From Cryptomeria japonica (Eukaryota; Streptophyta; Pinopsida; Cupressales; Cupressaceae): DNA of 64,000 bases. Below, in pieces: positions 12,198-23,297 of the stretch (position 1 is its first letter; each line of letters starts with the position of its first letter). The DNA is taken from positions 172,070,361-172,134,360 of the forward strand of contig NC_081406.1 of the NCBI RefSeq assembly GCF_030272615.1, read 5' to 3'. The notes beneath the pieces were generated by a model. The model did no database searches and had not been told where the DNA came from. It saw nothing but the letters and a program-made list of their open reading frames with translations. A program made the translations under genes and the position numbers.

Positions 12198-12243
12198 CTT
12201 TGAAACAACGCCATAAGTTGCATTGTCTCAAAGAGGGGCAAAA
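12198..12243 (+). promoter_or_regulatory. Element A polypurine tract with overlapping stem-loop
   Basis: The polypurine tract AAAGAGGGGCAAAA (12230-12243) abuts the LTR. A 36-nt inverted repeat (12198-12233) starts CTTTGAAACAACGC and ends TTGTCTCAAAG, so its 3' arm runs into the tract. By hand count 14 of 17 positions pair, one as G-T, around a 2-nt loop. Hairpins of the same length lie at the equivalent place in elements C and E. Confidence 0.7.
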
Positions 12244-12966
12244 TGTAGATACAAATTTTTTCATATAATTTATCCTCATATGATAATCATAATTCCTCTA
12301 TTCATTAAATAGATTTCATTATCTATTTATTCATTAATACCTTATTTTATTTAAATTTAATTTTCTTAAATCATTTGAACTCTTTCTATCATTAACTCAT
12401 TTTTAAATCCATCCCTAATCTCTATTATTCATCTTACTTATATTCTTCCACCCCTCACCGATTACAGTCACTTGGAGAATGTGGGACAAATGCTCATCTC
12501 TAACTAACTTATTTAATCCCACATTTCTCCCACAATGAATTTTATTCATGAGGATACTTATAAAAACATTTATCCACTACTCACATAGGCCTCTCTCTTG
12601 CTTCTTGAAATTGGAGGTCATAATGTCAGTTTGATACAATTTACATATTTAGTCTTTTTCAATCACTTTTATTAATTATTTTTATATGGAATCAACTAAC
12701 CTCATTCTTCCATAGTTTCTTGTGCAATGTTCTTGAAATCTCTGAGAGCAAAGATTGGTTAAATACAAGATTGTGGTTGATAGAGGAACGATGGAGTGAT
12801 ATTTTCATTGAAAGCATTTGTTTTCTTTTATTACTTGTTATTTCATTGCATTTGTATTTATAGGAAAGAACTCCATTGTATGCTATTGGATTTATATTCT
12901 TTAATTCTTGGCTTGTGGTTGAGCTCTAAGAGTTTGAGAAATAGTTTTCAGTATCGTTCATCTACA
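12244..12966 (+). repeat. Element A 3' LTR
   Basis: A 723 bp LTR from TGTAGATAC to CATCTACA. It contains a TATA box at 12559 (TATAAAAAC). The end at 12966 is inferred from the terminal CTACA and from the abrupt start there of sequence homologous to 16301 onward (element C). The partner LTR is not in the window, so the right boundary is less certain than the left. Confidence 0.65.
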
Positions 12967-13351
12967 CCTACAAATTTAGATTGTGATCCATGCGAACAAG
13001 TTGGAGGGCTAGGATTAAAAAGAGGAAAAAGGTAAGTGAACTAATTAATTAAATACAATTTCTTATTTAATGAATAGAGGAAAGGACTAGATAAATTAAA
13101 TAAATAAAAATCTTTAATTTAGGAGAGAGGTGAGATCTAAATAAATGATAAATATTTATTTTAATTAGAAAGAAGAGGCTTAGTGAATTAATTAAATAAA
13201 CTAAAACTATTTATTTAATTAATAGTAGAAGATGCTAATGAGTCAATCAAGTAAATAAAAATGTCTATTTAATGAACAGAGGATATTAGGATAAAATAAT
13301 TAAATAAATAATAAATATTTATTTAGTTAAAGGATAATTTTTGGTGTCTAC
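12967..13351 (-). repeat. Element C 3' LTR (truncated copy)
   Basis: It is homologous to 16301-16686, sharing for example the segment around TTTAGATTGTGATCCATG and several TTAATTAAATAAA blocks. Its left side is cut off by the LTR of element A. Confidence 0.65.
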
Positions 13352-13398
13352 CTTTTGCTCCTCTTTAAAACAATGTAGTTTATTGCATTGTTTCAAAG
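13352..13398 (-). promoter_or_regulatory. Element C polypurine tract with overlapping stem-loop
   Basis: Read on the minus strand, a 36-nt inverted repeat (13398 to 13363) starts CTTTGAAACAATG and ends CATTGTTTTAAAG. By hand, 15 of 17 positions pair, one as G-T. The tract AAAGAGGAGCAAAAG follows into the LTR. Length and placement are identical to the structure in element A. Confidence 0.7.
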
Positions 13399-16300
13399 AC
13401 TAATATTTAACTAATATGTGCCCTAGTTTTCCCTAGTAGGGAAGGTGGTATGCCCCCATTAGAGATTGGGTGAAAAATTAAGAAAAGCTTCAGACAATCT
13501 CTTGATAGGAAGAACAAACTAGGTAGAAATGGTGGAAACAAGTTAAATTGATAAAGAACAAGACCAAAATAGGTCATGAGGGTTACATGAGAGCATGGCA
13601 TGTTAACACGACCAATTAGGGTTACAATGCTTGAGTGATGTCAAATATGAGTCTAAACCTAACAAGCTGTAGGTTTGACCTAATCTCTAAATTGTTGTTT
13701 GTTGCCAGTCAAAAACACTACAAGACACCTACAGAAACACACAGATAAACCCATAGATATGCAAAAAGGTTTGACAAATATGTAGGGAGAGTATGACAAA
13801 TGCATATAAAGGTTTGATACATACATAGGAGCACTTTGACAAATGCATATAAAGATTTGACAAATATGCAAGGAGAGTCTAACAAATATGTAGAAAGGTC
13901 TAGCACATACACAACAAAACCTAACTCATATGCAACAGATCTAATAGATACACATGATCTCTCAGAAATGTAGGTATGGTGAATGTTCACCTAAGTATAT
14001 CTAAAATGTAAAAAATGCGATTAGATTTGAATATTTTATGGTCAGTGTGGAAAGAAAACACATCATGCAAGAGAATAAATTTGTCTTTGGTTGTTTTGAG
14101 ACTCTTTAAAACTCTATAAATGTTGAATAAAAGAGGGCCCTATAATGGGGCCCAATGCAAAGTTGGCTAAATAGGTCTCACAACATATAAAGAAAATCAT
14201 AACAAAGCACAACCTAAGTTAGGATACAAAAGTTACATTTTATTGGGGCTCTCTCATTAATAAAATACCTATCCATAATCAACAAGTAGAGCTCCAGTGG
14301 CATGGGTGTGATAAGCTCAGTTGTTAATTGGCACAACTTTCCTCTTACCTCGAAAGGTTTTTAAAAAACCTTATAATATGAGGGATTATTTCCTTATTGT
14401 GGGAGGTACATAGAGATGGGGTACAATCCATACTCCCTAAAGCAATCAAGAAAGGGTATGGTCCCTAAACATAAAGGTTCATAGTAAGGGCTTGATTAAA
14501 ATTGGTTCTTGGGACAATAACACATTGATAACTAGTATGTGTCAATCAAGCTATGGAATACTCGAATAGAGATCAGACCTAAATCCTCACCCTATGTGTC
14601 CCACATCATCAAGGGACACAAAATAAATGACTTCTACTGCCTTACCCATTTGGACTTGAGCTTTTGATTTTGTCTAGGTTTATATAGCTTGCTAGAGATT
14701 TTGTGCTTGAGGTTAAACCTTGAGGTGATGAAATTTCTACGATAATGGTTTTTTTTACATTTTTCTCTTCCACCCAAGGTCCATGAAGGCAAGGGGAGAG
14801 GATACATGTGTAATAGTTTAGGTCCACCCACAAAAAATGTGTAAGCACACCAAACATGAAATGCACTTGTAAATTAACCCCTAAGGAAATGTTATCTAGC
14901 CTAGGTAGACACAATATTGAAAAGAACTATAATATCTAAACTGCTAACTGATTATTTTTACTTGTAGGGTTTTTAAATTGAAATTGCAAAAATAAAAAAT
15001 ATAGAAGAAAAAATTACAAACGCAATGGAACTTGATAAAAGCACAAGTTGAAGTTGACAAAAATGTTGAAAGAAGCCCAACGAAATGCATGAAGAATCTA
15101 TGAATCTACAAATTGAACCCTAGAAAAAATGCAACCATAAAAAAAAAACATAATACCCTTGCAAAAATGCAACAATATAGGGCAAAAAACAAGAAAAGGA
15201 AAATTCTAGAAATTGATATTTTGCAAACCCATAAAAAATGCAATATCACTCTGTTAGAAACACAAAAAGATTTAGCAAATATGTGACGAGACCCTGAACA
15301 AATATGACATGGGTAGATAGAAACGTGACACAATATTAAAAAAAACGTGGCAACACTTTGACAAAAATTTCTAAAAGAATAGACAAATACCCGACAAAAC
15401 CTTAACAAAAACATTGAAAGACCTAGGACTTGCAAAACTTGTATCCTGCAGAAAGGTAACATAATATACAGAAAAACATAATGAAAGCCAACAAAAAATG
15501 CAGGAATACCAAGAAAAAAAGTAGGAAGAAAAGGTTATTCAAAAAATTGACAAAATAAAACCCTAAGTCCAGAAACAAAACCACAATATTCTTAACAAAA
15601 ATGATGAAAGATGATGCAAAAATGTGTCATGGTTTGGCAAAAATGTTGAAATGGAAAATCATCACAAATTTGACCTGTAACTTTTGAAAATTCTTTACAA
15701 ACTCAAAGAAAATGATTAGTATGAAGGGACAAGAGTCCCATTGGGCTTGTCAAAAAATGTATGCTAAATTTCTACCTATTCCTAAACCATAAAGAGCCAA
15801 CTACCAACCTAGATCTATAAAATAATCCAACAAGCGATCAATAGAGAAACTACAAATACACACAAATAATGTAAAATAAACAAATCTATACCTTCACATG
15901 CAAGAGAGGCTTGGCTCCATTGTTGTTCTATCTCTCTGATCTTGTATTAAATAAAGTTGCTCTTAAATTGGTATTGTACTTGCACAAGAGCTCAAGGAAG
16001 AATGGATGTGGTTATGATGAGGTATGACTATGCTTGTGATGATGTATGCTCTAGAATAATATTGGCAAAGTGTAGGTATGCTCAAGCTATGAATGATGAT
16101 GAATGAGATGAGGAAGCCTCTTTTATAGAGATCATCCTAAAAATGGAGGGTTTAGATTAAGAGGTTAAATTATGAATGACAAAGATCACATAGATGAAAG
16201 AGACTCAATAGGATTTAAGGTAAGGTAAAGAAGAAGGGAGGCGATTAAGAGGTGAGTTGACTTTGGAAAAAACACAAAATTAATGAAGAGATGCCACATT
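13399..16300. other. Element C interior, no gene
   Basis: No supported coding region. At 13740-13930 and again at 15240-15420 there are loose repeats of a phrase like TTTGACAAATATGYAGGGAGA, spaced 30-45 bp. On the minus strand a TATA box at 16121-16127 is followed by a C/T-rich stretch resembling an LTR R/U5 region. The remaining sequence looks like decayed non-coding repeat. Confidence 0.5.
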
Positions 16301-16686
16301 CTTATGAATTTAGATTGTGATCCATGTGAACAAGCTGGAGGGCTAGGTTTAAAAGAGGAAAAAGGTAAGTGAATTAATTAATTAAATAAAAGATTTTATT
16401 TAATTAATAAAGGAAAGGACTAGATAAATTAAATAAATAAAAATATCTATTTAATTTGTGAGAGAGGCGAGATCTAAATAAATAATAAATATTTATTTAA
16501 ATTAGAAAGAAGAGGCTTAGTGAATTAATTAAATAAATTAAAAATATTTATTTAATTAATAGTAAAAGATACTAATAAACTAATTTAATAAAAAAATTTA
16601 TTTAATTAATAGAAGACATTAGGGTAAAAGAATTAAATAAATAATAAATATTATTTCATTAAAAGATAATTTTAGGTGTCTAGACA
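16301..16686 (-). repeat. Element C 5' LTR, outer part
   Basis: This is the direct repeat of 12967-13351. It ends GGTGTCTAGACA on the plus strand, against GGTGTCTACC in the other copy. It is rich in TTAATTAAATAAA blocks. A primer-binding site could not be identified, so the inner boundary of the LTR is uncertain. Confidence 0.6.
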
Positions 16687-17043
16687 ATAATTATTTAATA
16701 TTATTTTTCTCACATGGGGGATACCTAGAATGAAATTGATGATGACATATAAAGATGACAAATGAGTCACTATTGGTCCTCTCCAAGTGGGTGCATGGAA
16801 GAGGAAACATCTGTCTCTTAGTATTTTGTTATTAAAATATTTTAAATTCAATGTAATTCTTATCTTCCAATTTTGGGCACCCACATTGGAGGGAAAGTAT
16901 TGGAGCCAAAATCAAAGTATTTTGAGGAGGAAACCTAAAAGATTGGGATGTTTGAAATAAAGAGTTTTCTTTGGATTCCTTTGGTATTTTAGGGCTTTTG
17001 TCATGTTTATATAAATAACTCTTTAGATGTAGAAATTTATGAG
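16687..17043. other. Spacer between elements C and D
   Basis: No gene. A TATATAAATA stretch near 17009 could be an old LTR promoter fragment. This is the presumed target sequence of element D. The five bases before D are ATGAG, but a matching duplication cannot be tested because the right end of D is not preserved. Confidence 0.35.
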
Positions 17044-18731
17044 TGTGGAGGTGGGAAAAGCGAGACAAGTGACTAGGACCTAATCCTACTTTTGCCAAGA
17101 CATTGGGAATACAAAAGAGCGTAGGGAGATAGATCACTTTAGCTAGTTCTTATGGGAAAGAGAGAGCCAAGGATTATCTCTCAGGGTTTCTACTCCTCTT
17201 GTTGTAAATGATGAGAAAAACTAGGGTTTGAATGATCAACTAGATTAGGAGATAAAGAATGAAGCATAAATGAACTCGGAATTGCACAAACTTGCAGATC
17301 TAAAACTGAGATATTGAAAGCATGAAAGGGAGAGGATTATGGATGTGTACCTAATGCTGAAAATTGAACAAAATTGATCCGGACCAAGGTGCCATGCCAC
17401 TATCCCGTTTCTGTAGACAGAAGGCTGCAACTGGAGGTCCCGAGTCTGCAACATGTCAAATTTCACTGCAAAGTGGAGGGACTAGGGCACCATGCCCCTG
17501 TCTTGGGCAAGACCAGGGTGCTACGCCCCTGTCCTTGATAGATTTATTCACTTCTAAAACTTCTAAGTGGTGTTGATGCCTTTTCCAGATCTGAAACTGC
17601 TTTCAGATGCCTGTTTATGTACCTGCAACTGAAAAGGAAGGATTTGGGTGGCTATATAGGGTTTTTTCCTTAGTCAAACCCCTGTGTTGGTGATTTCCAC
17701 CTCCAAAAATAGCTAATAATATACTAAAAATATGTGTGCTATAACCTTGTGTGTATGCAAGATCCCAAAATGAAAGAAAGATCCCAAAATGAAAGAAACT
17801 AGAGCTACCCTATGCATGAGAGTAAACCCTAAATGAAAATGTGAATGTAAATGACATTGCTTCAAACCAAAAATGCTAAATGATCTAAAGAATGAATGTA
17901 AATATGCAAATTGATGTAAAGAAGCTCATACAAAGACATGAAAATAACATGAAACCATACCAATCCCCAAGGGAGAGATATTGCCACTAGATCTCCTAAA
18001 TTACTTTTCAATGTCTTCAAGGCTCCTAATTGATGATGAATGCTTGATGAAATATTGTTGAATGTTGTTTAATGTTTTTGAATGTTGTTTAAGACTCCAC
18101 ATAGGCTTCTCTTTCACTACATAGAAGGCTCCTTGCTCTCCAAAAACCTACTCTTAGATTCTTAGAAAGGCCCCTTTAAATAAAGAAAGAGAACTCTTAT
18201 GTATGAAACCCTAGATCTTAATTTCAACTTAATTTTGTCTTTAGGCTAACCTAGGAATTAAATTTCCTGCCAATATTTTGGGTTTAAGCATTATAATATC
18301 ATAGAATTATGATCCCAAAATTTTGGGGAAACAGCTGAGGACCATGTGCATTCCTGCCATGGTCTAACCAACTTTTCACCAAATTCTCAGGACTATTAGA
18401 TATGATGATATTAGAGAGAATCCGAAAGTTACAACTGATTTCAAGGTGTTTGATATGCGAAATTGGGCCTTAAAGGTTGAAATAGGACATAATTAGGGTT
18501 TATGATTAAATGATTTATTGGAGGAATAAAATAAAAAGGGGCACACTTAGGGTAAAGGGCCCAATTTTATAATGTGTGAAGTGATGAAATATAAATTTAG
18601 ATTTAATTAAATTAATTAATTAACTGATTAAAGGGAAATTAGAAATGCAAGATGCAAGACACTAAGGCGGGTGCTAACCTAAGTGTGAAATTGTACCACC
18701 CTAGCAAGGGTGTACAATTTACAACACTACA
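17044..18731 (-). repeat. Element D 3' LTR
   Basis: A 1,688 bp LTR. On the minus strand it begins TGTAGTGTTGTAAATTGTAC and ends CACCTCCACA. It contains TATATAG-type sequence near 17652 and GGGTTTTT-type blocks. It pairs with 23797-25450 along its length with scattered substitutions and small indels. Confidence 0.85.
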
Positions 18732-18784
18732 TTTAGCCACCACTTTAGAGGTCATATGAAACTATGTGCATATGCAAGCTAAAG
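18732..18784 (-). promoter_or_regulatory. Element D polypurine region with stem-loop
   Basis: On the minus strand a 42-nt inverted repeat (18784 to 18743) has arms CTTTAGCTTGCATATG and CATATGACCTCTAAAG around a 10-nt loop. By hand 12 of 16 positions pair. Purine-rich AAAGTGGTGGCTAAA follows into the LTR start TGTAGTG. The second LTR has the equivalent structure at 25462-25503. Confidence 0.65.
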
Positions 18785-20193
18785 TAAAGAAAAGTAAACA
18801 TTCAAGAAAAAAGATACATCCATAAGTTGTTGGATGAAGCCCCCAACAGTATCTGCAGTACATAGTTAGGATCTGCACCCTACAACAACACATGTTAGAT
18901 AAAATCACAAAATCACCTAAATGCTTACTAAGGAAGGTGATGAAAATTTGAGGGTAGCTATATGCCCACCCCTTTTTCTTCTTGCTAACTTTAGTGAGTT
19001 GAAAGAGGGTATCATGTTTACCACATTGAATTGAGAAAGAAGATTGATGAAAAACACTCACAAGAATATTTGATACAAGATCAAAAACTAATGAAGAACC
19101 ATTTGGTAAGAAAGAGAACTAAGCCTCAATTCCAACACAACAAAGAGTGTTAGGATTTGAGAGATCTCTAACACAAGATGAAAGATTTAAATGGAGACAA
19201 ATGCAAAGAGAAGGAAAAAGAGATAGAAAGCATGAATACACACTTTGGTGATCCATGAGAGGAGAAAAGGAACCATAGACATCTCACCCCCAAAACTAGG
19301 TGATCGATGAAGAGAAGGACATGTAAAAATAGCTCCAAGAGCTTGTCTGGGTGATCCATGTAAGGGAGGAGAGTGAGAACACCATTAGTTCCACTCAACC
19401 TTGTACATGTGTGTGCAAGTAGAAAAAGGATACCTACCTTCGACACCAAGAAGATATCCATAATGCAAAAATGTCATAAATCCAAGCAAGAGAGGGAATA
19501 CTCTTCAAGCAAGGATACGATAGTTGAAAATAGATATCTTGCTATATAAGCATAAAGGATATCCTTGGAGGAGAAGATATCTGAGTTCAAAAGACATCTA
19601 CCTTCAAGAGGAGTTGTCTTAGACAAATATAACATCTTCTATAATGAATGAATGCAAGAGTTTTGAAAAGAGCAGAGGATTGAGATGACATCAAAGATAT
19701 ATTATTTATAACAACACTCTTCTAAAAGAAGGCAAAAGATCCTCATCAGGGCTATGCACATGCAAAAAATAGAAGGGTTTATTATAAAGATACTACTCAA
19801 TGAAGAAAATAAATTGATGAATCATCAAAGACTTCCAACACCAAGGAGGATGTCCCAATAAAGGATATGTATTTAAGATCGCCATCAGGGATACTTGCTC
19901 CAATATGAGAGAAGGAATTCAAATATGAATACACCCCTACAATTAATAAGAAATCCTTATAGAAGACACTACTTCAGAAAGGGGAAATTTTAATCTTAAG
20001 AAGAAGAGATGTTTGAAATCACTCTTTCCCCCTATATATATATAGGGAGAAGAGATGGGATAGAGATAAGCTATTATGTTGCTTCCAAAAGTATGATTGC
20101 ACATGAAATTGTACCATCATGAATGACAATGAGCTCCTAGTAAATGAACTTACCAATGTCACATAATGATGAGCAACATAATAGCCATTAATG
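18785..20193 (-). other. Element D 3' untranslated interior (copy 1)
   Basis: No coding region supported. It carries three copies of a GGTGATCCATGA-type phrase (about 19246, 19300 and 19350) and a CTATATATATATAG palindrome near 20033. It is colinear with 25504-26154, 44560-44707 and 51438-52189. It holds the intact empty sites for the insertions of elements E (CCTAC, 19433-19437) and F (GATAT, 19576-19580). Confidence 0.7.
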
Positions 20194-20864
20194 TTAATTA
20201 AAGATGTGATAGATTGAATGAGGTATTTGAATATGACATGTTAAATTATCTACTATAAGTGAGATTAAAAACATATATAAAATGATGAATGTTAAAAAGT
20301 CTCTAGAAAGAGAAAATTTTATAGGAGAAGACAAGGCCACTAAGTCATACTTATTGTGTAGACAATTAATATTAGGAGAGGGATAAGTATAATTAATTAG
20401 AGCCTTATTCCTAGAAGAAGGGATTTTAGAATGAGTAGAAAATAAATCCTCATAAGTGGGATTAGAAATCTCTTGAGGATATTCATAAAGAGATTTTTTC
20501 ATCACCAATTATGAGGTGAATGAATGTTTAAAGAAGTAGGAGATGATTTAATTGAGGTGAGGTCATCATCATTACTAAATATAGAATTCACATTGAGAGA
20601 TGGTGATTTAGATGCTTTGGTGGGCTTAGAAGGATTATATCCAAGTCCAAATGAAGCTTCATGTGTATTATGTTCTAAAGGAACTTTAATTCCTTGTTCA
20701 TTTGCGCCACAACTATCGCCATCATAGACACTCTTAGCTAAAATGTGAAAACCAAGACCATAAAGGGATGCCAAATCAGAAAGATATGGTTGTGCCTCAT
20801 AGGTCTCAATGCTATATGAATTAGAGGAAGGATTTGAAGAATTATTTAAATTAGAAGCAACCAC
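20194..20864 (-). pseudogene. G-patch region protein of element D, copy 1
   Basis: Two frames (20864-20502 and 20508-20194) together parallel the intact 244-codon copy at 52190-52924. After a Ser/Asn-rich stretch comes HILAKSVYDGDSCGANEQGI, then ASFGLGY. This matches the G-patch pattern of aromatic-x-G-x-G followed by a spaced Gly and GLG. In the intact copy the first part reads HILAKSGYDGNGCAINEQGI, so this copy has lost glycines. G-patches bind RNA or helicase partners. In Ty3 element E an equivalent domain also sits between protease and reverse transcriptase. Confidence 0.6.
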
Positions 20865-21182
20865 AAAATGGTTACTTAGTTGTTTAGAAAAAGTGGGTTG
20901 CTCTTTAGGTTACTCCTTAGATTTCTCCTTCTCAGTCTTAGATCCTTTCCAAGATACTCCATACTATCCTACAAAGTTAGGGTTAAATTATAGAGATCCC
21001 CAATCATCATTTACAAGTACTTCTTCAGGAGAAAAGAGATCCTTGGGAGGAGATTTTGATTGAGTAGGAGAATCAGGAGTACTAGAAGGAACAACATCAT
21101 TAAAGGAAATATATGTATTTGTAGAAGTAGAAGGATTGGTAGAAGAATGGGAAGTAGTTGAACAAGAAGACCCATATTTTAA

Positions 21183-21523
21183 TCATTCTTGAGGTTTGAC
21201 AACACACAAGGTGTATGTCGTATTGTTATAAAAGAATTTGACTTTCCTATATAAATTTGAGGGGACAACTTGCATGCTATGAATCGAAGGTCTCCCTAAT
21301 AGAAGGTTATATGTCAAATTACCTCGCATAACATGAATAGGTGTAGGTAACACAATAGGACCTATGCTAAAAGGCAAGGTTATGAGACCTAGACATTGTT
21401 TAGCAACATTATCAAAGCCTCAAATAGTAAGAGAAGAAGGCTAGTGAGAGATCGATCCACTTTAATCTTATCCAATAAGTCCACACCAAAAACATTAAGG
21501 CCAAATCCATTGTCCACAAGGGT
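21183..21523 (-). pseudogene. Retroviral-type aspartic protease of element D, copy 1
   Basis: The stretch 21377-21183 has NLTYNLLLGRPSIHSMQVVP, matching the C-terminal block of plant Ty3 proteases; element E has LTYNILLG then PWIHEMQVVP. Just upstream, translation near 21520 gives TLVDNGFGLNVFGVDLL, aligned with the element E active site LIDGGAGLNICTLKLI, so the catalytic Asp is kept. A stop and frame change lie between the two parts. Confidence 0.75.
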
Positions 21524-22153
21524 TCATCTTATAGCACTATCATAGATAATAACCACAATCATAAGAGGATCATATTGAGTTTGGATTTCAAGAGAAGGTA
21601 ACTCATCTTGTGTGAATACAATTTGAGATTTGGATTTGTTTGTAGGATCAATCAAAGAGGACATGCTATTAGGTGTCACTGCAGGTGGGACATCTAAGTT
21701 TTTCAAAGCATCTTGTAACATCCCATGATAAGCAGGTGAAGTTTGAACCAAATCCCAAATAGAAATCTTAGCAGGAGTGGCCTCAAGTTTTTCAATGAGA
21801 TCATACTCCCTAGTAATATTTGATATATGAGGTGCTTGTGGAAGGGTAGGTTGAGAGGGAGAAATTGAAGTTGGGATAACCGGAGGAGGACTAGGTTGTC
21901 TATTGTTTCTTGTGTTGTAAGTATGAGCAACCGTATTATAACTCTCTCCAGTAATTTTCTTAGCATACTCATAAGGGCTCTTAGTAGGATAACCTCCTTG
22001 CACAGTAAGAATAGTTTTCTTAGGAGTACAAAAAGAATCATTAGTATAACCACCTTGAACCACTAAGATAGGCTTACATGGGGAATTTTGAGAAGGACAA
22101 GAACCTTGAAGTGTGAAGAGGGGACTATTAGGTGTTTCATTCACATGTATCAA
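21524..22153 (-). pseudogene. Pre-protease linker of element D
   Basis: 210 codons, mostly open. The middle part has YDLIEKLEATPAKISIWDLV followed by SPAYHGML, matching a conserved Ty3 block that precedes the protease. Element E has YDLVSQLRKTPAQISILQLL then LPKHKDIL at 32650-32740. The N-terminal part repeats a GSCPSQNSPCKPILVVQGGY-like phrase two or three times (LTVQGGYP). It runs directly into the protease Asp region. Confidence 0.7.
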
Positions 22154-22238
22154 ATTGATTGAGGATGGTTTATGAATATCAAAGGCGTCCTTAGAAGAAG
22201 AATGAACGAGTTTGTTGGAAGAATTGTTGATACTCTTC

Positions 22239-23297
22239 TTACACTAAAATGTTATCATGGATAAGACCAATTTTAGGAGGGAGACTAGGGGTAGGCATTG
22301 ATGTTTTAGGAAAGGTCATATCATCCCCCATCACCAAAGGATCTACACGGGGAATAACCTCTTTAGGAGAAGGATCAACATGAATCTTTAAAGTCTCACC
22401 TTGGAGAGGGAGATCTTTGAAAAATATGTTAACTGTATTATCTTGAATTATGGTATCCTTATGAGTAGAAGAAAGTTGAGGAGAGGGAGATACTTTACCT
22501 TTAGAGAAAGAATGATTGAGATTCATGGAAGGTGAGATGCTATCAAGAGAATTGTCAATGATGATTTTATCCCCTTTGGCTAAGGTTCTCTCATGGGGGA
22601 GAGAATAATCAACACCTTCTTCAAATGGTTCATCCCAAATAGTGAGGTCATTAGGAAAAGTATTAGAAATATCTTGCACAAAGATGTCCTTATTGTTATT
22701 GCCAATTCTAGGAGAGGGGATAACATTGTTCATTAATTCTTCATCCTTAGGAAGGAGAGAATCACTACATATATTTAAATCATCCTCTTTCCTCAAAATG
22801 TGTTTAATAGGATGTTTAGGGGAGAGAGAATTAAGGAAATTTACTATGGTTTCATTTACTTTCTCTAAGGCATCTTTAGGGATAAGACAAACTTTAGGAG
22901 AAGGGAATGCATTTATCATTAATGCATCATCTCTAGTGGGAATTTTGTTGGAATCAAAAGAGGAAATGCCCTCTCTAGGAAAAGTAGGGACAATGCCATC
23001 TTCTTGCACAAAATTAACCTCAGGGAGATGAACATATTTCTCCAAAGATTCATGCTTAGGAAGGAGATCTTTGGAAGAAGTGCTCTTAACCAGTTGTTGT
23101 ACTAACACACCCCCATTGGTAAGACCAAATTTAGGAGAAGATAAGTCAATGTCCATCAATACCTTTTCACTTAGAGAGGCATCATGTAGGGAAGTTAAAG
23201 TAACATAAAGAAAGGTGTTTATGATATCAACCTCTTCCTCTAAGATAGCTAGATGGGAAGGGCACATTTTAGAAGAATTGTCAAGATCACTCTTCAA
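22239..23297 (-). CDS. Repetitive acidic ORF of element D
   Basis: An uninterrupted ORF of 352 codons upstream of the protease region. It is low complexity, with degenerate repeats of the form (F/L)PSPKxGLxxKDxxxQ and LPKxExL, about 40-50 residues apart. There is no capsid domain, zinc knuckle or membrane segment. Its position, at the 5' part of the element and in the same strand order as protease and G-patch, suggests it replaces or extends Gag. It resembles in style the decayed ORF at 1419-2234 in element A. An open frame this long in a decayed element may reflect the biased composition. Function unknown. Confidence 0.45.
   Translation of the reverse strand: MKSDLDNSSKMCPSHLAILEEEVDIINTFLYVTLTSLHDASLSEKVLMDIDLSSPKFGLTNGGVLVQQLVKSTSSKDLLPKHESLEKYVHLPEVNFVQEDGIVPTFPREGISSFDSNKIPTRDDALMINAFPSPKVCLIPKDALEKVNETIVNFLNSLSPKHPIKHILRKEDDLNICSDSLLPKDEELMNNVIPSPRIGNNNKDIFVQDISNTFPNDLTIWDEPFEEGVDYSLPHERTLAKGDKIIIDNSLDSISPSMNLNHSFSKGKVSPSPQLSSTHKDTIIQDNTVNIFFKDLPLQGETLKIHVDPSPKEVIPRVDPLVMGDDMTFPKTSMPTPSLPPKIGLIHDNILV

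Larger units (their letters stand above)
1..12966 (+). mobile_element. Element A: Ty3-like LTR element, 3' portion, no pol seen
   Basis: The right end is well defined: a polypurine tract AAAGAGGGGCAAAA (12230-12243) followed directly by an LTR beginning TGTAGATAC. This junction is almost identical to that of Ty3 element E at 43094-43120, which puts A in the same group. The interior holds only a Pro/Ser/Asn-rich decayed ORF (1072-2234) and long low-complexity stretches. I find no protease, reverse transcriptase or integrase, so the visible part is non-autonomous or heavily deleted. Copia element B (2297-9045) is inserted in it; removing B joins 2296 to 9051. The left end is outside the window or unrecognised, so the start given is only the window edge. 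Confidence 0.6.
12967..16686 (-). mobile_element. Element C: non-coding Ty3-type LTR element
   Basis: Two direct repeats, 12967-13351 and 16301-16686, bracket about 2.9 kb without coding capacity. On the minus strand each repeat starts near TAGACACC, and the left copy is preceded by AAAGAGGAGCAAAAG, a polypurine tract closely matching those of elements A and E. This sets the orientation. The interior has no Gag or Pol similarity, so it is a non-autonomous element. The left repeat stops where the LTR of element A ends, suggesting A inserted into the C LTR. The right LTR may extend further left, to about 15900, because a TATA box lies at 16121-16127 on the minus strand. Confidence 0.55.

Noticed and set aside
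13680-13990. Minus-strand ORFs with Cys/Tyr-rich repeats
   Set aside because: They follow from the degenerate TTTGACAAATATG repeat of element C and have no start context or domain.
18762-19461. Minus-strand ORFs of 97-99 codons with hydrophobic stretches, also present in the other D copy (25337-26163)
   Set aside because: They lie in the untranslated 3' region of element D, the two copies differ by frameshifts, and no membrane protein family is recognisable. Occurrence in both copies reflects duplication only.
22642-23031. 129-codon plus-strand ORF
   Set aside because: Shadow of the longer minus-strand ORF 22239-23297 in element D.
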